Source: Gammaproteobacteria bacterium (GTDB lineage Bacteria > Pseudomonadota > Gammaproteobacteria > Thiohalobacterales > Thiohalobacteraceae). Taken from it: a DNA stretch of 13,260 bases. Positions within the stretch are counted from its first letter, which is position 1, and every line of letters begins with the position of its first letter. The notes beneath the pieces are model-generated. The model worked only from the letters and a program-made list of their open reading frames with translations. It ran no database searches and was not told the origin of the DNA. The position numbers were made by a program, and so were the translations under genes. Below, one piece after another: positions 1 to 6,889 of the stretch. Where the stretch lies: contig JACRMO010000137.1 in the NCBI GenBank assembly GCA_016214925.1, forward strand, positions 1-13,260. Reading direction: 5' to 3'.

Positions 1-42
1 GACGCCGGGCTTATTGTCGTCTTTTTCCCCTGCGATTGCCAT
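1..42 (-). CDS. Possible first codons of pyrH (UMP kinase), cut by window edge
   Basis: An ATG at 42-40 opens a minus-strand frame reading MAIAGEKDDNKPGV to the window edge with no stop. In many gammaproteobacteria pyrH follows tsf directly, and PyrH proteins often begin with a short variable polar stretch before the conserved kinase core. The position and composition therefore suit a PyrH N-terminus. None of the conserved PyrH core is inside the window, and there is no clear Shine-Dalgarno before the ATG. The call rests on gene order and is weak. Confidence 0.3.
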   Translation of the reverse strand, partial: MAIAGEKDDNKPGV

Positions 43-47
43 GTACG

Positions 48-74
48 CAATGGGGCCGCAGCGCGACCCCATTG
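48..74. other. Hairpin CAATGGGG/CCCCATTG downstream of tsf
   Basis: A perfect 8-bp inverted repeat: arms at 48-55 and 67-74, loop of 11 bases. It lies just after the tsf 3' end on the transcribed (minus) strand and immediately before the possible pyrH start. No U-tract follows on the minus strand, so an intrinsic terminator is not supported. A role in RNA processing or in partial uncoupling of tsf from the next gene is possible. Confidence 0.4.
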
Positions 75-77
75 TGC

Positions 78-110
78 ACCGTCCCGCCCCGTTTATCTGG
101 AGGGGACGGT
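78..110. other. Hairpin ACCGTCCC/GGGACGGT downstream of tsf
   Basis: A perfect 8-bp inverted repeat: arms at 78-85 and 103-110, loop of 17 bases. It lies 14 bases past the tsf stop codon on the transcribed minus strand, next to the hairpin at 48-74. There is no following U-run, so it is at best a Rho-assisted, pausing or mRNA-stabilising structure at the tsf 3' end. Confidence 0.4.
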
Positions 111-123
111 CTATGACCCGGGC

Positions 124-1011
124 TTACTTGCCCTGTGCCTGCGCCTGAGCCATCACTTCCTCGACGAAGTTCTCGCTCTTCTTCTCGATGCCTTCGCCCA
201 GCTCCATGCGCTGGAAGCTCAGCACGGTAGCACCGGCCTTTTCGACCAGCTTGGCCACGGTGGTGTCCGGATCTTTGACGAACGGCTGGCCCACCAGGGT
301 GACCTCGGCGAGGAATTTCTTGATGCGACCATCGACCATCTTGGCGATGATGTCGGCGGGCTTGCCGCTCTGCTCGGCCTGGGCGGCGAAGATCTCGCGT
401 TCCTTCTGAATCATCTCGGCGGAAACTTCCGACTCGTTCACGCACACCGGCCGGCTGGCGGCGATATGCATGGCGATGTCCTTGGCCAAGTCCTCGCTAC
501 CGCCCTTCATCTCGACCAGCACGCCGATGCGGCTGCCGTGCAGATAGGCGCCCAGTGTGCCGCTGGTCTCGACCAGGCTGTAACGGCGCACGTTGATGTT
601 CTCGCCGATCTTGGCGATGAGTTCCTTGCGCGCCTCGTCGACGCTCACGCCGGCGTCGTCCAGCGGCATGGCCAGCAGGGCTTCGAGCGATGCGGGGCTG
701 TTCTTCAGGATGCGTTTGGCAACCTTATTGGCGTAGGTCTGAAATTCATCCTTCTTGGCCACGAAGTCGGTTTCGCAGTTGACTTCGACCACGGCTGCAC
801 GCTTGCGGTCGTCGCTGAGCTCGATAACGATCAAGCCTTCGGCGGCGATACGACCTGCCTTCTTATCAGCCTTGGCCAGACCCGATTTACGCAAGAGCTC
901 GACTGCGGTTTCCATATCGCCGTTGGCGTCTTGCAACGCCTTTTTGCATTCCATCATGCCGGAGCCGGTACGCTCACGCAGCTCTTTGACCTGTGTCGCT
1001 GAAATAGACAT
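124..1011 (-). CDS. tsf: Elongation factor Ts (EF-Ts)
   Basis: EF-Ts is the cytoplasmic nucleotide-exchange factor that releases GDP from EF-Tu during translation elongation. The 295-residue protein is close to the usual gammaproteobacterial length (about 283 in E. coli). Residues 1-50 form the UBA-like N-terminal module (LRERTGSGMMECKKAL at 11-26). The EF-Tu-contacting signature appears as TDFVAKKDEF at 81-90, where a second K replaces the usual N. Two core subdomains follow, with the typical NVRR and GRIKKFLAE stretches. The ATG at 1011 is preceded by a good ribosome-binding site (AGGGAG). The gene lies downstream of rpsB on the same strand, with a 157-base gap holding a strong hairpin, as in the classical rpsB-tsf operon. 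It is probably cotranscribed from the rpsB promoter near 2200. The frame is intact. Confidence 0.98.
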   Translation of the reverse strand: MSISATQVKELRERTGSGMMECKKALQDANGDMETAVELLRKSGLAKADKKAGRIAAEGLIVIELSDDRKRAAVVEVNCETDFVAKKDEFQTYANKVAKRILKNSPASLEALLAMPLDDAGVSVDEARKELIAKIGENINVRRYSLVETSGTLGAYLHGSRIGVLVEMKGGSEDLAKDIAMHIAASRPVCVNESEVSAEMIQKEREIFAAQAEQSGKPADIIAKMVDGRIKKFLAEVTLVGQPFVKDPDTTVAKLVEKAGATVLSFQRMELGEGIEKKSENFVEEVMAQAQAQGK

Positions 1012-1116
1012 GGATTGGACTCCCTGAAAATTCTGAATTCGGTGATGATTTAAAATAGTGTTCGGTGACAGCTCACGCAGGCATGCGCTGCGTGTCGATC
1101 TGCTGCCAGGACAGGT

Positions 1117-1155
1117 CGCGTTCGCGGGGCGTTACGTTGCCGCCCCACGAACGCG
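1117..1155 (-). terminator. Strong hairpin between rpsB and tsf (attenuator-like)
   Basis: A 15-bp inverted repeat with arms at 1117-1131 and 1141-1155 and a 9-base loop. On the plus strand one position is a C/A mismatch. On the transcribed minus strand the same position is a G·U wobble, so the RNA stem is fully paired. It starts 13 bases after the rpsB stop codon. No poly-U tract follows, so full intrinsic termination is unlikely. The position suits partial termination, pausing or an mRNA-processing point that lowers tsf relative to rpsB. An intercistronic terminator-like structure is also known for the E. coli rpsB-tsf operon. Confidence 0.55.
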
Positions 1156-1168
1156 CGCAGGAAACGAC

Positions 1169-2035
1169 TTAGGTCGTTTCCTCGTCGTCCTCAGCGCCCG
1201 CGGCAGCACGACCGCCACGGGTCTTGACCATCGCCGGACGCTTGTCCGCAGCACCACGGCCACGCTTGGCGCGCCCCGGCTTATCACCGGGCGCGGCGGC
1301 GGCACTCTCGTCCATCTCGACGAAATCATCCTTGCCGGCCGGCAGATTCACCGCAGTCGACTTGCCGTCCAGAACCGCATCGGCGGCGCCGCGAACGTAC
1401 AATTGGATGGCGCGGATGGCGTCGTCATTGCCCGGGATCACATAATCGATGCCCACGGCGGAGTTGTTGGTGTCGACCACGCCGACCACCGGGATACCCA
1501 GCTTGCCGGCCTCGGTGACGGCGATCTTTTCATGACCGACGTCGATCACGAACAGGGCGTCCGGCAGATGATTCATGTCTTTGATGCCGCCGAGACTGCG
1601 CTCGAGTTTTTCCATTTCGCGACGGAGCATCAGCGCCTCTTTCTTGCTGAGACGATCCATGCTGCCGTCCTGAGACATCGCCATGAGTTCCTTCAGGCGA
1701 CGGACGGACTGACGCACGGTCTTGTAGTTGGTGAGCATGCCGCCCAACCAACGGTAGTTGACGAACGGCATACCGCTGCGCGAGGCCTCTTCGCCGACCA
1801 CATCGCGCGCCGCGCGTTTGGTACCGACGAACAGCACCGTACCGCGTTTGGCGGCGAGGCTGCTCAGGAAATTCATCGCCTCGTTGTACAGAGGCAGGGT
1901 CCTTTCCAGATTGATGATGTGGATCTTGCTGCGTTCGCCAAAGATGTACTGTGCCATCTTCGGGTTCCAGAAACGGGTCTGATGACCGAAATGCACGCCA
2001 GCTTCGAGCATCTGACGCATGGTGACGTTAGACAT
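1169..2035 (-). CDS. rpsB: 30S ribosomal protein S2
   Basis: S2 is a small-subunit ribosomal protein bound on the back of the 30S head-body junction, needed for S1 assembly and initiation. The start is taken as the ATG at 2035 (MSNVTMRQMLEAGVHFGHQ), because this is the conserved S2 N-terminus and GGAG lies about 6 bases upstream. The frame is open 17 codons further up, but that extension matches nothing in S2. Family blocks are clear: FVGTKRAA, NYRWLGGMLTN, LPDALFVID, GIPVVGVVDTN and DYVIPGNDDA. The protein is 288 residues, about 45 more than E. coli S2. The excess is a C-terminal low-complexity tail rich in A, G, K and R that ends in an acidic EDDEE stretch. It is the first gene of the rpsB-tsf operon, divergent from map. 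The frame is intact. Confidence 0.98.
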   Translation of the reverse strand: MSNVTMRQMLEAGVHFGHQTRFWNPKMAQYIFGERSKIHIINLERTLPLYNEAMNFLSSLAAKRGTVLFVGTKRAARDVVGEEASRSGMPFVNYRWLGGMLTNYKTVRQSVRRLKELMAMSQDGSMDRLSKKEALMLRREMEKLERSLGGIKDMNHLPDALFVIDVGHEKIAVTEAGKLGIPVVGVVDTNNSAVGIDYVIPGNDDAIRAIQLYVRGAADAVLDGKSTAVNLPAGKDDFVEMDESAAAAPGDKPGRAKRGRGAADKRPAMVKTRGGRAAAGAEDDEETT

Positions 2036-2186
2036 GAAAAACTCCGAATTGTAAGGGTTGATCCTCCATGCGTCCGATGTGACCACCCCGGTTCTCGCCT
2101 ATGGCGATAGCGGAGCACCCAGTCACACGTTGGCGACGCATGTGTGAATTTGCGGCCAATCCTTATGATTGGTCCGCTTAACAAGC
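2036..2186 (-). promoter_or_regulatory. rpsB 5' leader with stem-loops (candidate S2 autoregulatory RNA)
   Basis: About 150 bases separate the predicted transcription start from the rpsB start codon. The most convincing element is a hairpin at 2152-2177: on the minus strand GCGG, a bulged A, CCAAT, a 7-base loop, then ATTGG and CCGC. A small TCGCC/GGCGA hairpin and a CACAC/GTGTG pairing lie closer to the gene. The E. coli rpsB leader is known to mediate S2 feedback control and is conserved in gammaproteobacteria. I infer an equivalent from position and structure; I did not match its consensus base by base. Confidence 0.42.
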
Positions 2187-2191
2187 GCGCC

Positions 2192-2220
2192 TTTATACCA
2201 TAAACTGCCTCTCGCGCCAA
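2192..2220 (-). promoter_or_regulatory. Sigma70-type promoter of the rpsB-tsf operon
   Basis: On the minus strand TTGGCG (2220-2215) and TATAAA (2197-2192) are separated by exactly 17 bases. The bases after the -10 box are GC-rich (GGCGCGC), the type of discriminator associated with stringent (ppGpp/DksA) control of ribosomal genes. The expected start is near 2186-2184. Nothing comparably good was seen for map on the opposite strand. Confidence 0.72.
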
Positions 2221-2263
2221 TTCCGATCGAGGCGCACATCTCTGGGCCAATCAACAGGTTCTC

Positions 2264-3055
2264 ATGTCCGTCACCCTCAAATCGCCGGCCGAAATCGACA
2301 AGATGCGCATTGCCGGCCGACTGGCCGCCCTGGTCCTGCAGATGATCCGCCCGCACGTGAAGGCCGGCGTCACAACCGGCGAACTGGACCGGATCTGCCA
2401 CGACTACATCGTCAACGACCTGGACTCCATTCCCGCCCCGCTGAACTACCGGGGCTTTCCCAAGTCGATCTGCACCTCGCTGAATCATCAGGTCTGTCAC
2501 GGCATCCCCAGCGCCGACAAGACCCTCAAGAACGGCGACATCCTGAATATCGACATCACTGTCATCAAAGACGGTTTTCACGGCGATACCAGCCGCATGT
2601 TCATGATCGGCGAACCCTCGGTGCAGGCCAAACGCGTGGTCAAGGTCTGTTACGAGTCCATGCGTATCGGCATCGAGATGGTGAAACCCGGCGTGCGTCT
2701 CGGCGACATCGGCCACGCCATCCAGAAACACGCCGAGGCGGCGAACTTCTCGGTGGTCCGCGAATACTGCGGTCATGGCATCGGCCGCGAATTCCACGAA
2801 GAACCGCAGGTGCTGCATTACGGCACGCCGGGCACGGGCATGGAACTGGTGCCGGGCATGACCTTCACCATCGAACCCATGATCAACGCCGGCAAACGCG
2901 ACACCAAGCTGCTGCCGGACGGCTGGACGGTGGTGACCAAGGACCATAGTCTGTCGGCACAGTGGGAACACACCGTGCTGGTCACCGAAAAGGGCTTCGA
3001 GGTGCTGACGCTGGCGCCCGACGAAACCCTGGAACACATGCCGCTGCTGCCATGA
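2264..3055 (+). CDS. map: Type I methionine aminopeptidase
   Basis: This cytoplasmic metalloenzyme removes the initiator methionine from nascent proteins when the second residue is small. The 263-residue length is typical of the single-domain bacterial type I enzyme. The five metal ligands occur at the E. coli positions: D97 (NID), D108 (GDTS), H171 (CGHG), E204 (TIEP) and E235 (WEHT). The catalytic-site histidines H79 (CHG) and H178 (FHEE) are also present. The ATG at 2264 is preceded by a modest CAGG. The gene is divergent from rpsB, and its stop overlaps the glnD start as ATGA (3052-3055), so glnD is probably translated by coupling to map. The map-glnD pairing is conserved in gammaproteobacteria. 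The frame is intact. Confidence 0.98.
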   Translation: MSVTLKSPAEIDKMRIAGRLAALVLQMIRPHVKAGVTTGELDRICHDYIVNDLDSIPAPLNYRGFPKSICTSLNHQVCHGIPSADKTLKNGDILNIDITVIKDGFHGDTSRMFMIGEPSVQAKRVVKVCYESMRIGIEMVKPGVRLGDIGHAIQKHAEAANFSVVREYCGHGIGREFHEEPQVLHYGTPGTGMELVPGMTFTIEPMINAGKRDTKLLPDGWTVVTKDHSLSAQWEHTVLVTEKGFEVLTLAPDETLEHMPLLP

Positions 3056-5621
3056 GCCCCCCCCGGGATCTAACGCGCCCCGCCGCCGCATCCGCCACCT
3101 CGCTGCCGCAGGCGTTGCCCGATCTCTGCGACGATGCCCGCCTGGAGGCCGCCTTCACGGGCCCCACGCCTTCGCTCCTGCTGCGCGACATCCTTAAAGA
3201 CGGCGCGGCCACGCTGCACCGGCATTTCATCGCGGGTGTGCCGGCGGAACAATTGGTCTATGGCCGCAGCGCGCTGATCGATCGTCTGCTCCAATGCATC
3301 TGGCGCCAGGTGCTGCGCGAAGACGCCGCGCACCTGACCCTGGTCGCGGTCGGTGGCTACGGGCGCGGCGAACTGCTACCACATTCGGACATCGACTTGT
3401 CGATTCTGCTGCCGGCCACGGAGACCGAACGGCAGGCCACGCGCATCGAAGCGTTCCTGACCTTGCTCTGGGATATCGGTCTGGAAGTCGGCCACAGCGT
3501 GCGCACCCTCGACGACTGTGTCACCCAAGGTGCGCAGGACATCACCGTCGCCACCAACCTGATCGAGGCGCGCTGGCTGGCGGGTTCGAGTGCATTGTTC
3601 GAGCAGATGCGCACGGTCACCGGACCGGGGTCGCCAAGCGGCATTTCGGCGTCGCCACCCTGCACGGCTTGGTCGAACGGCAGTTTCTCACTGAACGCGA
3701 ATACCACACGCTGAGCGAAGGCCAGGCGTTTCTGTGGCGCATTCGTTTCGCCCTGCACAGTCTGACCCGCCGCCGCGAAGATCGTCTGTTGTTCGACTAC
3801 CAACGCACGTTGGCGGAACAACTGGGCTATCAACAAGGCGACAGTCCGAATCTCGCGGTGGAACAGTTCATGAAGGACTACTACCGCACGGTGTTCGAGC
3901 TCAATCGCCTCAACGAATTGCTGCTGCAATTATTCCAGGAAGCGATCCTTTACGCGGACGACCCCGGCGAACCGGTCGCGCTCAACAAGCGTTTTCAGGT
4001 ACGCAAGGGCTTCATAGAGGCGCAGCACGAACGTGTGTTTCAACGCTATCCGTTCGCCTTGCTCGAATTATTCCTGCTACTCGCCCAGCATCTGGACATC
4101 AAGGGTGTGCGCGCGTCCACCATCCGCCTGATCCGCGATCATCGCCATCTGATCGACGACGCCTTCCGCGACGACTTGCGCACGCGCAGTGTGTTCATGG
4201 AAATCATGCGCCAGCCACGCGGTGTTTGGCACGCGATCCAGCGTATGAACCGCTACGGCATTCTGGCCGCCTACCTGCCGGCGTTCGGCCGTATCGTCGG
4301 GCAGATGCAATACGATCTGTTCCACGTCTATACCGTCGACGAACACTCTCTGTTTGTCTTGCGCAATCTGCGCCGCCTGGCCGTTCCGGAATACGCGCAT
4401 GAATTCCCGCGCCTGAGCGCGCTCATGACTTCCATCCCCAAACCGGAGTTGCTGCTGCTCGGTGCGCTGTTCCATGACATCGCCAAGGGCCGCGGCGGCG
4501 ATCATTCCGAGCTTGGCGCCGCCGACGCCATCACCTTCTGCGAGCATCACGGCCTAAGTCAGCACGACACCCGACTGGTCGCCTGGCTGGTGCAGAATCA
4601 TCTGCTCATGTCGACCACGGCACAGCGGCGCGATATCGCCGATCCGGCCGTCATCAACGAATTCGCTCACCAGGTGCAAACCCGCGTGCGGCTAGATTAC
4701 CTGTATCTGCTCACCGTCGCCGACATCCGCGCCACCAACCCGGAACTGTGGAATGCCTGGAAGGGCGCGCTGCTGCTGGAACTCTACTCCGCCACCGCCA
4801 ATGCGCTGCAACGCGGCCTGGATCATCCGCTCGAACAGAATGAATTCATCCGCGCGGCCCGCACCGAGGCACGCCAGTTACTGTTGGCAACCGGCTTATC
4901 CGACACCGAGATCGATGCCGTGTGGAACGATCTGGAGGACGATTACTTTCTGCGCCACGCACCGCAGGAAATCGCCTGGCATACGCGCTGTATCCACCCG
5001 CATCGAGATGCGTCCACACCGTTCGTCGACATGCGCCATAGCGATACGCGCGGCGGCACCGAACTGTTCATCTACACGCGTGTCGACGATGCCCTGTTCG
5101 AACGCACCACCGCCCTGCTCGACCAGTTGGGCCTGGACATTCACGATGCACGCATCACCACCTCGCGCAGTGGCTACGCGCTCGATACCTATCTGATCCT
5201 CGACGAATCCGGCACCCCTATCCAGGGCGATTTCCAGACCCGTGAAATCATCGCCACCCTGACCCGCGAGCTGAGCACACTGAATGCGCAGCGCCCGCGC
5301 GTGACCCGGCGTCCCCCGCGCCGTTTCCAGCACTTCAGCGTACCCACGCAGATCGGCTTCAGACTCGATACGCACAACCACCGCACGGCGCTGGAATTGG
5401 TCACCGGCGACCGCCCCGGTCTGCTGTCCGCGGTCGGTCATGCCTTCACCGCCTGCGGCGTGCGCCTGCAGAACGCACGCATCGCCACCTTCGGCTCGCG
5501 CGCCGAGGACGTGTTCTACATCACCGACACGCACAACCAGCCGCTCCCCGACACGATCCAGGATTGCCTGCGCCGACACCTCACCGAGGCGCTGGAATCG
5601 GGCGCGGCCCTCGGCGGCTGA
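3052..5621 (+). pseudogene. glnD: PII uridylyltransferase / uridylyl-removing enzyme, internal deletion and frameshift
   Basis: GlnD senses glutamine and attaches or removes UMP on PII proteins (GlnB/GlnK), setting nitrogen regulation. The first frame, from the ATG overlapping map's stop, carries the nucleotidyltransferase site: GGYGRGEL at residues 101-108 and SDIDL with D113 and D115. It follows E. coli GlnD to ALFEQMRTVTG (about 191), then leaves homology and stops at 3712-3714. Homology resumes in another frame at VAKRHFG (from 3630) and runs to the stop at 5619-5621. That part contains the HD-domain motif LFHDIAKGRGGDHS (near 4470) and two ACT domains (about 5059-5215 and 5380-5530). About 48-50 residues present in E. 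coli, including the SPGGLRD block of the uridylyltransferase domain, are missing at the junction; the net loss is 1 modulo 3. As written, no full-length protein can be made. True inactivation and assembly error are both possible. Confidence 0.93.
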
Positions 5622-5629
5622 CCACGCGC

Positions 5630-5966
5630 ATGCAGTATCTGGATTTGAACAGCCTCGCCCCGGAACCGCTGAGCCACGATCCGACCCTATTCAAGCAAGT
5701 GGCCTTCCGCGCCGGCAGCGTACCGCACCTGACCCAACTGGCGCAGGCGCACATCCCACCGGGTTGCCAGCTCACCCCCCCACCGCCACCCGGATATGCA
5801 CGAGATCTTCGTCGTCCTGGCCGGCCAAGGCGAAGTACGCACCGAGACGTACGCACTGACACTCGCCCCCGGCGCGTGCATTCACATCCAACCTCAGGAA
5901 AGCCATGCCTTTCGCAACAGCGGCACCGACGACCTGGTACTGCTGTATTTCGGTCTCGCCGACTAA
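5630..5966 (+). pseudogene. Small single-domain cupin, +1 frameshift in a C7 run
   Basis: Single-domain cupins are beta-barrels that bind a metal or small ligand; this one's substrate cannot be told. From the ATG at 5630 the frame reads MQYLDLNSLAPEPL up to residue 50, then derails in a run of seven C at 5775-5781. With six C the gene is a 111-residue protein ending at TAA 5964-5966. The restored reading crosses the run as GCQLTPHRHPDMHE, which fits cupin motif 1, G(X)5HXH(X)4E(X)6G, exactly (G45, H51, H53, E58, G65). Motif 2 has H92 and N96 at the expected spacing after G81. Seven C is therefore almost surely a recent slip or a read error. The gene starts 8 bases after glnD and may be in the same transcript. 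A conserved hypothetical cupin; specific function unknown. Confidence 0.85.
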
Positions 5967-6074
5967 GACCCGGCGCAGGCGCGGGGACGCGCATGGACTA
6001 TAGTTAGTCGTACATGCGCCGCATGACACGGGCATCAAGCCTGGGCGCAATTCCCTGTAATCACCAGGAGGCAC

Positions 6075-6419
6075 ATGTCGATGTCCGACTCATTGAATTC
6101 TACAGGTACGTTGAGAATCGATGGCGATGGCCGGCTCATGGAACTGGCCCAGTGGTCCGATCAACAGGCGGCTGCCATTGCACATGAAGAAGGACTGGAA
6201 CTGACCAAGGAACACCTGATGCTGGCGAAGGCCTTGCGCACGTTCTATCTGCGTAAAGGCCCACTATCTGCGCGCGAAATCCTGTACCACCTGGAAGACC
6301 TGGTCGCCGATCAGGGCGGCAAACGGTATCTCTATCAGTTGTTCCCCGCTGGCCCGGTCCGTCAGGCCTGCCACATCGCCGGTCTGCCGATCCCTAGCGG
6401 CAGCAGCAATCCTTCGTAG
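6075..6419 (+). CDS. DsrC/TusE-family sulfur-relay protein with altered C-terminus
   Basis: DsrC/TusE proteins are small cytoplasmic sulfur carriers: DsrC serves dissimilatory sulfite reductase, and TusE passes sulfur to MnmA for tRNA 2-thiouridine. The 114 residues match the family, notably RYLYQLFPAGPVRQACHIAGLP (84-105). In the family the last-but-one residue is a reactive Cys (PTGCV-type tail), and DsrC adds a second Cys 11 residues earlier. Here the earlier Cys is kept (C99), but the terminal position holds S110 (AGC) and the protein continues SNPS to a TAG supplied by a tandem duplication (6395-6438). AGGAGG at 6066-6071 lies 3 bases from the ATG at 6075 and 9 from the in-frame ATG at 6081, so 6081 may be the true start. 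Without the terminal Cys, classical persulfide transfer is doubtful; a regulatory or non-catalytic family member is an alternative. Confidence 0.85.
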   Translation: MSMSDSLNSTGTLRIDGDGRLMELAQWSDQQAAAIAHEEGLELTKEHLMLAKALRTFYLRKGPLSAREILYHLEDLVADQGGKRYLYQLFPAGPVRQACHIAGLPIPSGSSNPS

Positions 6420-6438
6420 CGGCAGCAGCAATCCTTCG
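6395..6438 (+). repeat. Perfect 22-bp tandem duplication at the end of the DsrC/TusE-like gene
   Basis: Bases 6395-6416 and 6417-6438 are identical 22-base units beginning TAGCGGCAGCAGC and ending CCTTCG. The second unit's first three bases are the in-frame TAG stop (6417-6419). Because 22 is not a multiple of three, the copies are read in different frames. A third CGGCAG follows at 6441-6446, 21 bases after the equivalent position in copy two, suggesting stepwise expansion. Confidence 0.97.
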
Positions 6439-6464
6439 TTCGGCAGCGTGATGTAGCTTAACCG

Positions 6465-6498
6465 CCTGCCGCTGCGACGCGTGGGTTGCAGCGGCAGG
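6465..6498. terminator. Hairpin between convergent DsrC/TusE-like and VOC genes
   Basis: A perfect 11-bp inverted repeat (CCTGCCGCTGC at 6465-6475, GCAGCGGCAGG at 6488-6498) with a 12-base loop, between the 3' ends of two convergent genes. The strong GC stem and the position suggest a shared, bidirectional transcription end or 3' stabiliser. No T-run follows on either strand, so textbook intrinsic termination is not shown. Confidence 0.5.
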
Positions 6499-6513
6499 TC
6501 AGCGCACCCCTAT

Positions 6514-6885
6514 CTACGCCGCTTGGATCAACTCCAACGCATTTCCATCCGGATCGCGACAGAACAGTGCGCGCCTGCCGGAACGGCTGCGCGTGTAGGC
6601 GATGCCGCCTGCATCCAATGTCCGCGCCAGTGCATCGAGGTCATCGATCAGCACGGCCAAGTGCCGGTCGCGGCCACCGTGCGCGGGGCGGTCTTCGCTG
6701 GGATCGGGGTTGGGGAGTTCGAGCAGGTGTATCTGTTGCTCGCCGACCCACAGCCAAGCGCCGGGGTAGCCGAGGTCGGGACGTGCTGCGTCGACGCGCA
6801 GGCCGAGCAGGTCGCGATAGAAACGCAGCGCGCATTCGGTGTCGGCGACAATGACGCTGGCATGATGAATGTGCAGAACCTGCAT
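6514..6885 (-). CDS. VOC-superfamily (glyoxalase/bleomycin-resistance fold) protein
   Basis: A 123-residue single-module member of the vicinal oxygen chelate superfamily, whose members include glyoxalase I, fosfomycin/bleomycin resistance proteins and extradiol dioxygenases. Visible landmarks are IHHASVIVAD with candidate metal ligand H8, ALRFYRDLLGLRV (19-31), LLEL with E56, RHLAVLIDD with H75, and the terminal FCRDPDGNALELIQ with E118. The four potential metal ligands are retained, so a metal-dependent enzyme acting as a dimer is likely. The substrate cannot be assigned. The ATG lies 4 bases after the stop of the upstream EamA transporter gene, and GAGTGAG at the end of that gene may serve as its ribosome-binding site, so the two are translationally close and probably cotranscribed. 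The gene converges on the DsrC/TusE-like gene. Confidence 0.9.
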   Translation of the reverse strand: MQVLHIHHASVIVADTECALRFYRDLLGLRVDAARPDLGYPGAWLWVGEQQIHLLELPNPDPSEDRPAHGGRDRHLAVLIDDLDALARTLDAGGIAYTRSRSGRRALFCRDPDGNALELIQAA

Positions 6886-6889
6886 GAAC

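Noticed and set aside
1058..2110. Long plus-strand open frame of 350 codons opposite rpsB
   Set aside because: It is the antisense shadow of rpsB and its leader. The protein is rich in H, D and R without family motifs, while the minus strand encodes S2 unambiguously.
2123..3091. Minus-strand open frame of 322 codons opposite map
   Set aside because: Antisense shadow of map in GC-rich DNA, with no recognisable domain; map retains every catalytic residue.
5999..6004. TATAGT as a -10 box for the DsrC/TusE-like gene
   Set aside because: No acceptable -35 element 16-18 bases upstream; in this GC-rich region a lone hexamer is not enough.
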